Of a stretch of 42,938 bases of DNA, positions 16,571 through 25,476 are shown piece after piece. The stretch is from contig JAFXYF010000003.1 of NCBI GenBank assembly GCA_017541885.1, positions 1-42,938 on the forward strand. Direction: 5' to 3'. Source of the stretch: Bacilli bacterium (lineage in GTDB: Bacteria; Bacillota_I; Bacilli_A; RF39; UBA660). Every line of letters begins with the position of its first letter. Position 1 is the stretch's first letter. The notes under the pieces are model-generated. The model did no database searches. It saw nothing but the letters and a program-made list of their open reading frames with translations, and was not told where the DNA came from. The position numbers were made by a program, and so were the translations under genes.

Positions 16571-17539
16571 CTATCCCTCCTTGAACTCATTTAATAATGA
16601 AATTATATCACTAATCCGAGAAGTTTGATAGACTTTATTTTTTAATTCATTAGCTCCTCTGATACCTTTAAAATACCATCCAATATGATTTCTCATCTCT
16701 AATGCAGCAATCTTTTCAGGTTTTATTTCTCTAAGATATTCTAAATGTTTTAAAGACATTTTTACTCTATCTTCTATAGTTATAGGAAGAATTTCTTTAC
16801 CATCTAAATAACGAATAGTATTTTGTATTAACCAAGGATTACCTAATACTCCTCTACCTATCATTACTGCATCACAATGAGTTTCATCAAGCATTCTTTT
16901 AGCATCTTCTGGAGTCTTAACATCACCATTACCAATTACCGGAATAGAAACAGCTTCTTTTACTTCTTTAATAATATTCCAATCAGCTTTTCCACTATAT
17001 CCTTGACTTCTAGTTCTAGGATGTACACATATAGCACTTGCTCCAGCTTTCTCTATTACTTTAGCAACTTCAACAGCATTAATGTTCTTACTATCCCATC
17101 CACTTCTAATTTTAACTGTAACAGGTACAGATACCGCTTTAACAACAGCAGATACAATATCATATATCTTATCAGGATTTTTAAGTAAAGCTGATCCAGC
17201 TTGTGCTCTAACAGCTACCTTTGGAACAGGACATCCCATATTAATATCAATAATATCAGGCTTCATATTCTCTTCAATATATTTAGCCGCATAGACAAAA
17301 GATTCTACATCAGTACCAAATATTTGTTGAACAATAGGTCTTTCTTCTTCAGTCATGTAAAGCATGTCTATTGTCTTTTCATTACCAAATGTAATAGCTT
17401 TATCACTAACCATTTCAGCATATATAAGTCCACAACCCATTTCTTTACAAATTCTTCTGTATGCAGAATTACATATACCAGCCATAGGTGCAAGTACTAC
17501 TTGATTCTTAATTTTTACCTTTCCAATATTCCATTCCAT
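16571..17539 (-). CDS. dusB: tRNA-dihydrouridine synthase B
   Basis: 322 aa, an FMN-dependent TIM-barrel enzyme that reduces uridine in tRNA. Visible motifs are [20 protein letters not shown] at the N terminus, [10 protein letters not shown] with the catalytic Cys, [21 protein letters not shown] and the FMN-phosphate site [16 protein letters not shown] plus [11 protein letters not shown]. It is first in the dusB-RDD-lysS unit; dusB also precedes lysS in Bacillus. The opposite strand carries long open frames that only mirror this gene. Confidence 0.95.
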   Translation of the reverse strand: MEWNIGKVKIKNQVVLAPMAGICNSAYRRICKEMGCGLIYAEMVSDKAITFGNEKTIDMLYMTEEERPIVQQIFGTDVESFVYAAKYIEENMKPDIIDINMGCPVPKVAVRAQAGSALLKNPDKIYDIVSAVVKAVSVPVTVKIRSGWDSKNINAVEVAKVIEKAGASAICVHPRTRSQGYSGKADWNIIKEVKEAVSIPVIGNGDVKTPEDAKRMLDETHCDAVMIGRGVLGNPWLIQNTIRYLDGKEILPITIEDRVKMSLKHLEYLREIKPEKIAALEMRNHIGWYFKGIRGANELKNKVYQTSRISDIISLLNEFKEG

Positions 17540-17568
17540 AATAGCCCTTCTTTTTCTAATTCATGCAT

Positions 17569-17597
17569 AGTATATATGATTTTAAGCAATATTACAA
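17569..17597 (-). promoter_or_regulatory. Promoter of dusB-RDD-lysS
   Basis: TTGTAA at 17592-17597, a 17-base spacer and TATACT at 17569-17574, minus strand, immediately after the mscL terminator. Confidence 0.6.
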
Positions 17598-17599
17598 GC

Positions 17600-17626
17600 A
17601 AAAAAAAGAAACTCATATGAGTCTCT
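17600..17626 (-). terminator. mscL terminator
   Basis: GAGACTCA pairs with TGAGTTTC (one mismatch) followed by a T-run, minus strand. The stem reaches the mscL stop codon. Confidence 0.8.
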
Positions 17627-18083
17627 ATTTTTTGTTTTGTTTCTTTAATAAGTCACGAATTTCTTCAAGTAATACAACTTCGTCACTCTTTTTAGCAGGT
17701 GCTTTCTCTTCTTCTTTTACTAATTTCTTCTTTCCAGCATCAATAATCTTATTAAATACTTTAAGTATTAAGAATAATACAAAAGCCATAATTAAGAAAT
17801 TAACTATAGCAGTTAAGAAATCTCCCCAAAGAAGATATTGACCAGCTTCACCAGCAGGTGTCCAAGGTAAGTGAATCTTTCCACCAAACTCAGCTCCACC
17901 AATACTACTAATTAATGGATTAATAAAATCTTTAGTTAAGGCATTAACAATATCTGCAAAAGCAGTACCGATAATAACACCGATAGCCATATCAACTACA
18001 TTTCCTTTTAAAACAAAATCCTTAAACTCAGTAATAAATCCTTTACCTTTCTTTTTAACAGCTTCTTTATCTACTTTAACCAT
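17625..18083 (-). CDS. mscL: Large-conductance mechanosensitive channel
   Basis: 152 aa. TM1 contains the gate sequence NVVDMAIGVIIGTAFADIVN and TM2 is DFLTAIVNFLIMAFVLFLIL. A charged C-terminal helical bundle (EEVRDLLKKQ-like, VVLLEEIRDLLKKQNKK) follows a lysine/alanine-rich stretch. It opens under membrane tension to release solutes during osmotic downshock. Monocistronic with its own promoter and terminator. Confidence 0.96.
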   Translation of the reverse strand: MVKVDKEAVKKKGKGFITEFKDFVLKGNVVDMAIGVIIGTAFADIVNALTKDFINPLISSIGGAEFGGKIHLPWTPAGEAGQYLLWGDFLTAIVNFLIMAFVLFLILKVFNKIIDAGKKKLVKEEEKAPAKKSDEVVLLEEIRDLLKKQNKK

Positions 18084-18106
18084 AAAACTACTCCTCCTTG
18101 CTTTTA

Positions 18107-18134
18107 ATTATAACCTTTTTTCATTATTTTTCAA
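18107..18134 (-). promoter_or_regulatory. Promoter of mscL
   Basis: TTGAAA at 18129-18134, a 16-base spacer and TATAAT at 18107-18112, minus strand. It abuts the ftsH terminator. Confidence 0.6.
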
Positions 18135-18167
18135 CAAAAAAAGAGTTAGATTATTTATCTAACTCTT
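18135..18167 (-). terminator. ftsH terminator
   Basis: AAGAGTTAGAT pairs with ATCTAACTCTT around five bases, then a T-run, minus strand. The stem overlaps the end of the ftsH coding region. Confidence 0.85.
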
Positions 18168-20133
18168 GTAATAATTCAGCTTTGCTCATCTTAGAATAAT
18201 TTTTAATTCCTTTTGCTTTAGCTATTTCTTTTAATTTAGTAATAGATAAAGACTCTAAATTAGTTTCATCTTCATCAGGCATATGTCCATTTTCAACTAA
18301 ATAATCAATTTGTTCTTTAGTTAATGTTTCATACTCTAATAAAGTCTCAGCAATAAGCTTTAATAAATCTTTATTTTTCTTAATAATATCTTTAGCATTC
18401 TTATGACATTCATTGATAATCTTTCTCATTTCCATATCAATTTCATTTGCTACTTCATTTGAGAAATGTTGATTTTTAGTATAATCTCTTCCTAAGAATA
18501 CTGAACCAGATTGTTGTTCAAATTGTAATGGTCCTAAATCACTCATACCATATTCAGTAACCATTGCTCTAGCAATCTTAGTAGCTTTTTCAAAGTCATT
18601 ATGAGCTCCAGTAGTAATTTCTCCAAAAGTAATCTCTTCTGCAGAACGACCACCAAGAAGTCCAGTAATTTCTTCTAATAAATCACTCTTAGTTGAACAT
18701 AATTTTTCTTCTGTTGGTACCATCATATTATATCCACCAGCAGAACCTCTAGGAATAATAGTAACTTTTTGTACATCAGAAGCATTTCTTAATTTCAATC
18801 CAATAACAGCATGTCCAGCTTCATGATATGCAACAAGTTTTCTATCATTCTCAGTATATTTATGACTAACTTTAGCAGGTCCCATAAGTACACGATCAGT
18901 TGCTTCATCAATTTCACTCATAGTAATTTCATTTTTATTACGTCTAACTGCAAGTAGCGCAGCTTCATTTAATAAATTCTCAAGATCAGCTCCACTAAAT
19001 CCAGGAGTACGTTTAGCTAAGTTCTCTAATGTAACTCCTTCAGCCAAAATCTTATTCTTAGCATGTACTGCAAGAATCTCTTCACGTCCTTTAACATCAG
19101 GTAAATTAACAGTAACTTGTCTATCAAAACGTCCAGGACGAAGTAATGCAGGGTCTAATACATCAGGTCTATTTGTTGCAGCTATAATAATGATTCCTTC
19201 ATTAGCACCAAATCCATCCATTTCAGTAAGTAATTGGTTAAGTGTTTGCTCTCTTTCATCATGTCCACCACCAATACCAGAACCTCTTTGACGTCCTACA
19301 GCATCAATTTCATCAATAAATATTAAACATGGAGCATTTCTTTTTGCTTCTTTAAACATGTCACGTACACGTGAAGCACCAACACCTACAAATAATTCTA
19401 CGAAATCAGAACCACTGATAAAGTAGAATGGAACATCAGCTTCACCAGCAACAGCTTTAGCAAGTAAAGTTTTACCAGTTCCTGGAGGACCAAATAGTAA
19501 AACACCCTTTGGAATTCTAGCACCTAATTTTTGGAATTTCTTAGGGCTCTTTAAGAAGTCGATTAATTCTCTAACTTCTTCTTTTTCTTCTTTTAATCCA
19601 GCAACATCTTTAAATGTAACTTTATTACTATCATTATCAAGTCTTGCTCTACTCTTACCAAAATCTAATGAACTCTTGTTTCCAGCCATTTGTTTATTTA
19701 AGAACCAGAAAGCAAAAGCTACAATAATTGCAATAGGTAAAAAGTTAACTAATAGAATAAGCCAAGTATTTGCATCAGGATCAGGATAAACTGTTAATTC
19801 AAAATCTTGTTCATCACTTGCCTCTACAATCTTTTTCATGACTTCTTCACTTAAAGGTAAACGAACTTCAAAATATTCGCCTTCTTTATAACTACGTAGA
19901 GTACCAGATACTTCATATACATATCCACTACCCTTAGGTATCATTTCTATTTCTTTAAGTTTTCCACCATCTAATTTTTCCATAAATTGGTCATAAGTAA
20001 AATCATGTTTATCTGTGTTATTTACATTAAAGTAATAGAAAACAAATAACATAATAATAAATATAAACACATATGGTAATAAACCTTTTTTAATAGTTCT
20101 TTTATCAATATTGTTATTACTCTTTTTTTCCAC
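18151..20133 (-). CDS. ftsH: ATP-dependent membrane zinc protease FtsH with C-terminal Rho_N-like domain
   Basis: 660 aa from a GTG start with AGGAGG upstream. Membrane helices lie at about 18-36 and 123-146 around the extracytoplasmic domain. The AAA+ module has Walker A GPPGTGKT at 215-222, Walker B LIFIDEID and the second region of homology up to RPGRFDRQV. The zinc site HEAGH is at 437-441. It degrades misfolded and regulatory membrane proteins. The last 35 residues (626-660, [18 protein letters not shown] then [11 protein letters not shown]) look like a Rho N-terminal/SAP-type helical domain, which is not usual for FtsH. It starts 12 bases after tilS; hprT, which lies between them in Bacillus, is absent. 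Confidence 0.96.
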   Translation of the reverse strand: MEKKSNNNIDKRTIKKGLLPYVFIFIIMLFVFYYFNVNNTDKHDFTYDQFMEKLDGGKLKEIEMIPKGSGYVYEVSGTLRSYKEGEYFEVRLPLSEEVMKKIVEASDEQDFELTVYPDPDANTWLILLVNFLPIAIIVAFAFWFLNKQMAGNKSSLDFGKSRARLDNDSNKVTFKDVAGLKEEKEEVRELIDFLKSPKKFQKLGARIPKGVLLFGPPGTGKTLLAKAVAGEADVPFYFISGSDFVELFVGVGASRVRDMFKEAKRNAPCLIFIDEIDAVGRQRGSGIGGGHDEREQTLNQLLTEMDGFGANEGIIIIAATNRPDVLDPALLRPGRFDRQVTVNLPDVKGREEILAVHAKNKILAEGVTLENLAKRTPGFSGADLENLLNEAALLAVRRNKNEITMSEIDEATDRVLMGPAKVSHKYTENDRKLVAYHEAGHAVIGLKLRNASDVQKVTIIPRGSAGGYNMMVPTEEKLCSTKSDLLEEITGLLGGRSAEEITFGEITTGAHNDFEKATKIARAMVTEYGMSDLGPLQFEQQSGSVFLGRDYTKNQHFSNEVANEIDMEMRKIINECHKNAKDIIKKNKDLLKLIAETLLEYETLTKEQIDYLVENGHMPDEDETNLESLSITKLKEIAKAKGIKNYSKMSKAELLQELDK

Positions 20134-20145
20134 GACATTTCCTCC

Positions 20146-21459
20146 TTAGTTATATTTTAGTATTATATCATACTCTTCTGTGGATTTTTTATCAAATTTT
20201 GATTTTTTTATACCAGGAATCCATACTACATTGCCACTTGAGTCTAATACAATAGGCCAAGAGTCTCTCTCTTCCATTATGATCTTTTTATCAATAAAAA
20301 TATCTTTAACTTTTTTAGTACCATTTAAACCTTTAACAGCCATCTTATCACCCATTCTTCTAGTACGAACAATTAAAGGTAATAAAATCTCTTTACTATT
20401 TAAACGACACACATTATTACTATTATTATCAACTGAATCTACAAGCTCAATAGAATGATTATTAGGTAATTTAACAAACTTATCAAATTCAATCTCATAA
20501 CTAGTAATAACATCTATATCTTTAATGAAATAAAAATAATTATATTCTCTCTTCGCAATTACATTATTAGGTAAATTAATAGTACCATTTGCTTTTTTAC
20601 CATTAATTAATCTAAGTATCAAATCAATATGTTTATCATTAATTAAGATTAAATCATCTTGATAATAATTCTTTAAGAAAAAATATAAGATTTCTTTTTG
20701 AATAAAAACATCTTCATCCAAAAACTTATCTATTAATATTTTATCATTATCAATACATCTTTTAATAGCATTTTTTGTAACTTTATCAATAAACTTACAA
20801 GATTCATTTAATGTATTACTAAACTTTAAAAATTTAAGATGAACATCTTCATCTTCACTTTTAAGGAATGGAAGCACATATTTACGATACCTATTTCTAG
20901 TATATTTATCTTTTTCATTAGATTTATCGATAAAATATGGTACATGATTCTCTAAGTCATAATCCATTAATTGTTTTTTAGTAAATGATATTAATGGTCT
21001 AACAATATTATACCCATCTTGTTCAACAATCATCTTAAAACCACTATATCCAGCTAAATTAGATCCTCTAACTATTCTCATCAATATAGTCTCCATTAAG
21101 TCATCCCCATGATGAGCAGTCATTAAATAGTTAGCTTCATATTTCTTCACAATATTATCAAAGAATTGATATCTAATGTTTCTTGCTTCATTGTGGAAAT
21201 TATCATCTCCATATTCTTCAATAACCATTGATTCAAATACTATATTATTAAGCTCGCAATAATTCTTTAAGAATTCTGCTTCCTTATAACTTTCTTTTCT
21301 AACATTATGATTAACATGACTGATAATAATAGATAAATTGTAACGATCACGAATCTTTAATAACATATCAACTAAAGCCATTGAATCAGGCCCAGTTGAA
21401 CAACCTACCACAATCTTATCATTCTTATGGAAGGTAAAATAATCATCAATTCTAATCAT
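20146..21459 (-). CDS. tilS: tRNA(Ile)-lysidine synthase
   Basis: 437 aa. It converts the wobble cytidine of tRNA-Ile(CAU) to lysidine. The N-terminal PP-loop ATPase motif reads CSTGPDSMALVD (family SGGxDS, with Thr at the second position). HVNHNVRKES and MTAHHGDDLMETILMRIVRG follow, then the TilS C-terminal domain ending VWIPGIKKSKFD. It precedes ftsH as in Bacillus. The GGTGAT Shine-Dalgarno supports the ATG. Confidence 0.94.
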   Translation of the reverse strand: MIRIDDYFTFHKNDKIVVGCSTGPDSMALVDMLLKIRDRYNLSIIISHVNHNVRKESYKEAEFLKNYCELNNIVFESMVIEEYGDDNFHNEARNIRYQFFDNIVKKYEANYLMTAHHGDDLMETILMRIVRGSNLAGYSGFKMIVEQDGYNIVRPLISFTKKQLMDYDLENHVPYFIDKSNEKDKYTRNRYRKYVLPFLKSEDEDVHLKFLKFSNTLNESCKFIDKVTKNAIKRCIDNDKILIDKFLDEDVFIQKEILYFFLKNYYQDDLILINDKHIDLILRLINGKKANGTINLPNNVIAKREYNYFYFIKDIDVITSYEIEFDKFVKLPNNHSIELVDSVDNNSNNVCRLNSKEILLPLIVRTRRMGDKMAVKGLNGTKKVKDIFIDKKIIMEERDSWPIVLDSSGNVVWIPGIKKSKFDKKSTEEYDIILKYN

Positions 21460-21523
21460 GATGTATCACCTCAAAACCACAAATATTATAACATAAATAA
21501 AGGAAAAAAAAGAAAAATACATT

Positions 21524-21823
21524 TTATTCTTCTGGAATTTGTAAAATGTACTCTCCTTCCTTAGAATAAAGATATTTTTCTCTAGCATATCTTGCAACAT
21601 AATCTGGGTTCTGCAATTTGTTTGCATCAACCTTTAATTCTTCTTCTTTTTCTTTTAAAGCAAGTAGTTCATTTTCAAGTTCTTGTTTTTCTTGATACTT
21701 CTCAATTATTTCTACCCAGTATCTACCGATAGAGAATGTCACAACAACAATTACCAAAATAGAACCCAAAGCAAGAAATATAGCTCTTTTTCTCGGCTTT
21801 AATTTTTTCTGATACTTTGCCAC
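21524..21823 (-). CDS. divIC: Septum formation initiator DivIC/FtsB family
   Basis: 99 aa from a GTG start with GGTGAT just upstream. It has a basic N terminus, one membrane helix (FLALGSILVIVVVTFSIGRY), then a coiled coil rich in Glu/Leu/Lys (ELENELLALKEKEEEL) and a short conserved tail YARYAREKYLYSKEGE-like (VARYAREKYLYSKEGE). It is part of the FtsL-DivIB-DivIC divisome complex. It follows yabQ as in Bacillus. Confidence 0.88.
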   Translation of the reverse strand: MAKYQKKLKPRKRAIFLALGSILVIVVVTFSIGRYWVEIIEKYQEKQELENELLALKEKEEELKVDANKLQNPDYVARYAREKYLYSKEGEYILQIPEE

Positions 21824-21920
21824 AACATCACCTACCTATTCATATTATATTATACTATGAATAACGTATTTCTAGTGAAAACCCCGTCGATATTTATATA
21901 TTATTTACACGTTATTTACG

Positions 21921-22184
21921 TTACTTTTTAGATATCTGATAAGAAAGAAGAAACCCAAAAGAAATAAATAATAAAAAGTAATAATGTAATATTCCATTAT
22001 TCAAATATTGAAGTATAAAAAAATATATAAAAGAAGATAAAAAAGTAATAATGAATTGTAAGAAGTATTTAACCCTACTCTTTCTCACAAAAAAAGAATA
22101 ATAATAGAACTTATAAATAAAAAATAAGTATACACCAAACAAAAAAGAAAAAAGAAAACATATAATTTGTATTTTTAAACTCAT
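21921..22184 (-). CDS. yabQ: Sporulation protein YabQ (short form)
   Basis: 87 aa with three hydrophobic segments, starting 4 bases inside the yabP stop region. The YabQ family, needed for spore cortex formation in Bacillus, shows the same layout of short membrane helices and the pattern FLFGVYLFFIYKFYY near the N terminus. The Bacillus protein is about twice as long, so this is either a minimal form or truncated at the C terminus. The call rests on the yabP-yabQ-divIC order plus topology. Confidence 0.72.
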   Translation of the reverse strand: MSLKIQIICFLFSFLFGVYLFFIYKFYYYSFFVRKSRVKYFLQFIITFLSSFIYFFILQYLNNGILHYYFLLFISFGFLLSYQISKK

Positions 22185-22474
22185 ACTTTAAATAACCTAT
22201 TAAAAATACCATCTTCTTTTTTCTTTTTTTCATCTACTAAATAGTCTAACTGATTAATTTCCCCTTTAATAGTAACATTACCAGAAAAAGTATCTAATTT
22301 AACAAGTTCTAATTCTTCTCCCTTTATAACCATATATCCCATAGTAGTATCCAATATAAAATGCGTCTTATCAAAATTATCTATCTTTTTTACTCCAGTA
22401 ATCACAAGTGTCTTTCTCTCTAATAAACTAATACTATGATTAAAATTATTAATACTAGAATCATTCTTATCCAT
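22181..22474 (-). CDS. yabP: Sporulation protein YabP
   Basis: 97 aa. It aligns well with Bacillus YabP: LLERKTLVITGVKKIDNFD, then FILDTTMGYMVIKGEELEL and the C-terminal IFNRLFKV. YabP is a mother-cell (sigma-E) protein needed for spore coat/cortex assembly. It overlaps yabQ by 4 bases (ATGA) and has an AGGAGG Shine-Dalgarno. In Bacillus this pair is preceded by yabN-yabO; here it follows spoVG directly. Confidence 0.85.
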   Translation of the reverse strand: MDKNDSSINNFNHSISLLERKTLVITGVKKIDNFDKTHFILDTTMGYMVIKGEELELVKLDTFSGNVTIKGEINQLDYLVDEKKKKEDGIFNRLFKV

Positions 22475-22519
22475 ATATTCCTCCTAAAAAAGAATATGAA
22501 TAGAAATAGTTTTTTAGAA

Positions 22520-22545
22520 CAAAAAAAGATGCCTAAGCATCTTTA
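22520..22545 (-). terminator. spoVG terminator
   Basis: AAAGATGC pairs with GCATCTTT around four bases, with a seven-T run, minus strand. Confidence 0.85.
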
Positions 22546-22549
22546 TCAA

Positions 22550-22831
22550 TTATTCCTCTTCTTCTGCAGGTGCATCTTCAGCATTTTCATATGCTTCTAA
22601 AATTGCTTCTTCGAACATTGCACGTACTTCAGGATTAATTGGGTGAGCGATATCACGGTAACCACCAGTAGCTGTCTTTCGGCTTGGCATAGCTATAAAT
22701 AGTCCGTTGTCTCCTTCAATAATACGAATATCATGTACTGCAAAACTGTCGTCTAAAAGTACTGAAGCAATTCCTTTCATACGAGATCCCTCTTTTTCAA
22801 TCTTACGTACATTAACTGATGTGATCTTCAT
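22550..22831 (-). CDS. spoVG: Regulatory RNA/DNA-binding protein SpoVG
   Basis: 93 aa with the conserved [11 protein letters not shown] start, [39 protein letters not shown] and an acidic tail. SpoVG is a small nucleic-acid-binding regulator, first known from spore septum and cortex formation but also found in non-spore-formers. It has its own terminator and an AGGGAGG Shine-Dalgarno. It lies between veg and yabP. Confidence 0.96.
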   Translation of the reverse strand: MKITSVNVRKIEKEGSRMKGIASVLLDDSFAVHDIRIIEGDNGLFIAMPSRKTATGGYRDIAHPINPEVRAMFEEAILEAYENAEDAPAEEEE

Positions 22832-22912
22832 AAGAATTTCCTCCCTCTTAAAGCATAACCACTTTATAACTCAATTTTATATCAAAATAAACAAAAAATC
22901 AATATTTTTCGT

Positions 22913-23125
22913 TTAGGGCAAAACTCTAAGAATTTTAAGTAAAAAATCACTATAAGAAAAGGATTTAATATAACCATCAATTGTCTTAATTAAAAAGGTT
23001 CTGGGATAGATCTTAATAACCCTACCAACAAACTTCTCATTTTGACCTCTCATTCCTTGATATAGAAAGGTATAGTCTTTATCAATATAACTAGAAATAA
23101 TACTTCTAAGCCTATCTATATTCAT
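22913..23125 (-). CDS. veg: Veg family protein
   Basis: 70 aa. A short SH3-like beta-barrel protein related to Bacillus Veg (GMRGQNEKFVGRVIKIYPRT then FLIKTIDGYIKSFSYSD). Veg is linked to biofilm regulation and spore outgrowth in B. subtilis. Its ATG overlaps the yabG TGA (ATGA), so the two are translationally coupled. The yabG-veg order is that of Bacillus. Confidence 0.85.
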   Translation of the reverse strand: MNIDRLRSIISSYIDKDYTFLYQGMRGQNEKFVGRVIKIYPRTFLIKTIDGYIKSFSYSDFLLKILRVLP

Positions 23126-23883
23126 CTAGGATAACCTATATACATCGTCCCATTAGTAATTAATCCACCTATCCCATGACTACCATATTTAGTCTTACCA
23201 ATAACCTTCATTAAATCGATACTTTGATTCTTTTCAGAAAAAGCTAAAGAAGAAGCAATAATTGCAGGGTCTAGTGCATGAATATTAATTCTTTTTGGAC
23301 TAGAAGCAAAATTAGCTCCTGCTCTAATCAAAGAATCAAAATCAGATTGACATGCTCCAGCTATAATAATTAATTTATCTTGATTATGTTCATATTTCCT
23401 TGCTTCTCTAATTGCAGAAGCAAAATTCATAGAGTTTTCATAACCATCTTTTTTATAAGCATCATGACCTGTTATTACTACAATATCTGGATGATATTCT
23501 TTAAGTAATGAAACTATTTTTTTAGAGATATCTGCTTCAGGAATAGTAATACCATTAGCTTTAATACCAAGCTTATGATAATAATTCATACATCTATCTA
23601 AATATTCATTATCCACATCAATATGTAATATATTCCCAGGTAAATAGAAATACTCATCTCTATTTATATTCATATCTTTAAGTTCTCTATCAATAATAGA
23701 AGAATCATCATCCATCTTAGAAGAAACAATCTCTAAATCATTTAAAGGAGCATCTGCATATAATCTAACATCTCTTCCTTTTAAATAAACAATATTTCCA
23801 TCAATATTTAACACTTTAAAGACTACATCATTATGGTAAGACTTTCTACTTACATAATCTCCAGCTTTAAATATATAATTCAT
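23122..23883 (-). CDS. yabG: Sporulation-specific protease YabG
   Basis: 253 aa from the ATG at 23883 (MNYIFKAGDYVSRKSYHND). It closely follows Bacillus YabG: FYLPGNILHIDVDNEYL, DIVVITGHDAYKKDG with the likely catalytic His, IIAGACQSDFDSLIRAGANF with the likely catalytic Cys, and SPKRINIHALDP. YabG processes spore coat proteins and, in clostridia, germination factors. The GGGAG Shine-Dalgarno is unusually close to the ATG. It ends in TGA, which shows that TGA is a stop in this genome. Confidence 0.93.
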   Translation of the reverse strand: MNYIFKAGDYVSRKSYHNDVVFKVLNIDGNIVYLKGRDVRLYADAPLNDLEIVSSKMDDDSSIIDRELKDMNINRDEYFYLPGNILHIDVDNEYLDRCMNYYHKLGIKANGITIPEADISKKIVSLLKEYHPDIVVITGHDAYKKDGYENSMNFASAIREARKYEHNQDKLIIIAGACQSDFDSLIRAGANFASSPKRINIHALDPAIIASSLAFSEKNQSIDLMKVIGKTKYGSHGIGGLITNGTMYIGYPR

Positions 23884-23901
23884 CTCCCAAAGAATTATAT
23901 G

Positions 23902-23931
23902 CAAAAAAAAAGGAAATAGACATCTATTTCC
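23902..23931 (-). terminator. rsmA terminator
   Basis: GGAAATAGA pairs with TCTATTTCC around two bases, with a nine-T run, minus strand. The stem lies over the rsmA stop codon. Confidence 0.85.
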
Positions 23932-24724
23932 ATAAAGCATTACTAATCGCAACAAAAACTTCAACATCTAAGTTTTCAGCACGAACACTAAGATCATATC
24001 CAAAACTCTCTAATACTTCAGATACAATCTTTAAATCATATTTTTTTAAATTGTTTTTAATATTCTTTCTCTTAAATTGAAAACTATCTCTAACAATTCT
24101 TTCAAAGAAATCAAAATCTTTAACAGGTAGTTTTTCACGTTTTTCTTTAAAAGATACTACTACACTATCCACTTTAGGTTCAGGAATAAATTGTTTTCTA
24201 GAAACGAAAAACTCCTTTTTAACATCATAGAAATAATTTAATAATACAGTAATAGATCCATATTCTCTAGATCCTGGACTAGTACTAAAACGGTCTCCTA
24301 CTTCTTTTTGAACCATCATAACAATATTATCAAATGGAATTTGACTCTTAATTAATTTTAATAGAATTGGTGTAGTAATGTAATATGGAACATTACTAAC
24401 AAAAAACAATTTTTGATATGAATAATTAGATATATCCATAATAAGATCTGCTTCTAAGAAATCTTGAAAAACAATATCTACATTACTATATCCTTCTAAT
24501 TTATTTTCAAGTTCTGGTGCTAAATCAGTATCAATTTCATAAGCCAAAACATTCTTTGCTACATTCGCAAGTTCTCGAGTAAGAATAGCTCCCCCAGGGC
24601 CCACTTCCATTACAAGAGACTTATCATCAGCCCCACTAACACTAACTATTCTTTTGACAATATTATTATCCCTTAAAAAGTTTTGACCAAATTTCTTTTT
24701 AAATTTAACATCATATTTTTCCAT
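23924..24724 (-). CDS. rsmA: 16S rRNA dimethyladenosine transferase RsmA/KsgA
   Basis: 266 aa. It dimethylates A1518 and A1519 of 16S rRNA late in small-subunit assembly. KKFGQNFLRDNNIVKRIV is followed by the SAM motif MEVGPGGAILTREL and the catalytic motif VSNVPYYITTPIL; the C-terminal helical domain is present. The ATG follows GGTGAT. It precedes yabG as in Bacillus, but the usual upstream yabE-rnmV genes are replaced by a signal peptidase locus. Confidence 0.97.
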   Translation of the reverse strand: MEKYDVKFKKKFGQNFLRDNNIVKRIVSVSGADDKSLVMEVGPGGAILTRELANVAKNVLAYEIDTDLAPELENKLEGYSNVDIVFQDFLEADLIMDISNYSYQKLFFVSNVPYYITTPILLKLIKSQIPFDNIVMMVQKEVGDRFSTSPGSREYGSITVLLNYFYDVKKEFFVSRKQFIPEPKVDSVVVSFKEKREKLPVKDFDFFERIVRDSFQFKRKNIKNNLKKYDLKIVSEVLESFGYDLSVRAENLDVEVFVAISNALWK

Positions 24725-24779
24725 ATTATCACCAGTTGGTTTTTATTATAATGTAGAGGCAAAAAAAAAGAAAGAGAAT

Positions 24780-25382
24780 TTAACATTTTTTTCCTTCTTT
24801 TTTAAAAGCTTTTTTAATTCGAATAATATCATATATAATAACTGTTCCTGCAGGAATTAATATACATAATGCAAAATGTAATGGATTAGATAAAAATGAT
24901 TGAATATATCCAAGTTTTGGAATAATAAAATATACCTTTCCATATATGTTAGAAGTTGGAGTTAATTTATGATCTGCAGTACGATTATTATCCCCTTTAG
25001 TCATATAATTAGAACTAGTATTACTTACTTTATCCTTCTTAATAACTCTATGAGTAATAACCATTCCTTCTTGAGCATATTCAGTAGAATAAAAACTTAT
25101 GATATCTCCAATATCATATTTGTCTTCTCCTTCTCTTTTAACAACAATAGCATCATTGATATTAATAGTTGGAACCATACTTTGAGATACAATTACATAA
25201 CCATTAAAGATAGGACTATTATAGTTACCACTCTTAACATTAATAAATAAATCACCAAAGTATATAGCAAGTAAGATAGCTAAAATAATAAGAAGCCCAA
25301 ATACTGCTAATAAAAATGCTCTAGTAACAAAATATGAATAATATTGAAGTTTTTCCATTAGGTTATCAGCACTATCAGTCAT
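24780..25382 (-). CDS. sipW: Signal peptidase I, SipW/archaeal-eukaryotic type
   Basis: 200 aa. A long N-terminal membrane helix at about 18-43 is followed by the catalytic Ser in VSQSMVPT (S68). VITHRVI carries His (H111) where ordinary bacterial enzymes have Lys, and GDNN (D131) completes the site. A second membrane helix lies near 168-188. The Ser-His-Asp arrangement is that of SipW, which in Bacillus processes TasA-type fibre proteins. It lies downstream of two small membrane-anchored proteins that could be its substrates, separated from them by a terminator at 25444-25476. Confidence 0.88.
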   Translation of the reverse strand: MTDSADNLMEKLQYYSYFVTRAFLLAVFGLLIILAILLAIYFGDLFINVKSGNYNSPIFNGYVIVSQSMVPTININDAIVVKREGEDKYDIGDIISFYSTEYAQEGMVITHRVIKKDKVSNTSSNYMTKGDNNRTADHKLTPTSNIYGKVYFIIPKLGYIQSFLSNPLHFALCILIPAGTVIIYDIIRIKKAFKKEGKKC

Positions 25383-25443
25383 TCAAATTACCTCCTATCT
25401 TAATCATATTATAATATCTACTAAGTAAAATTTACATATCAAG

Positions 25444-25476
25444 CAAAAAAAAAGAAGTAAACTTGACACTTCTTTT
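25444..25476 (-). terminator. Terminator after the surface-protein pair
   Basis: AAGAAGT pairs with ACTTCTT and is followed by a long T-run, minus strand. It separates the two surface-protein genes from sipW. Confidence 0.8.

Noticed and set aside
16877..17841. Several overlapping plus-strand frames opposite dusB and mscL
   Set aside because: They mirror strongly supported minus-strand genes and have no ribosome binding sites.
21841..21920. AATAACGT/ACGTTATT inverted repeat between yabQ and divIC as an operator
   Set aside because: Only 8 bp with a loop of about 45 bases in very AT-rich sequence. Chance is likely, so it is not listed as a feature.
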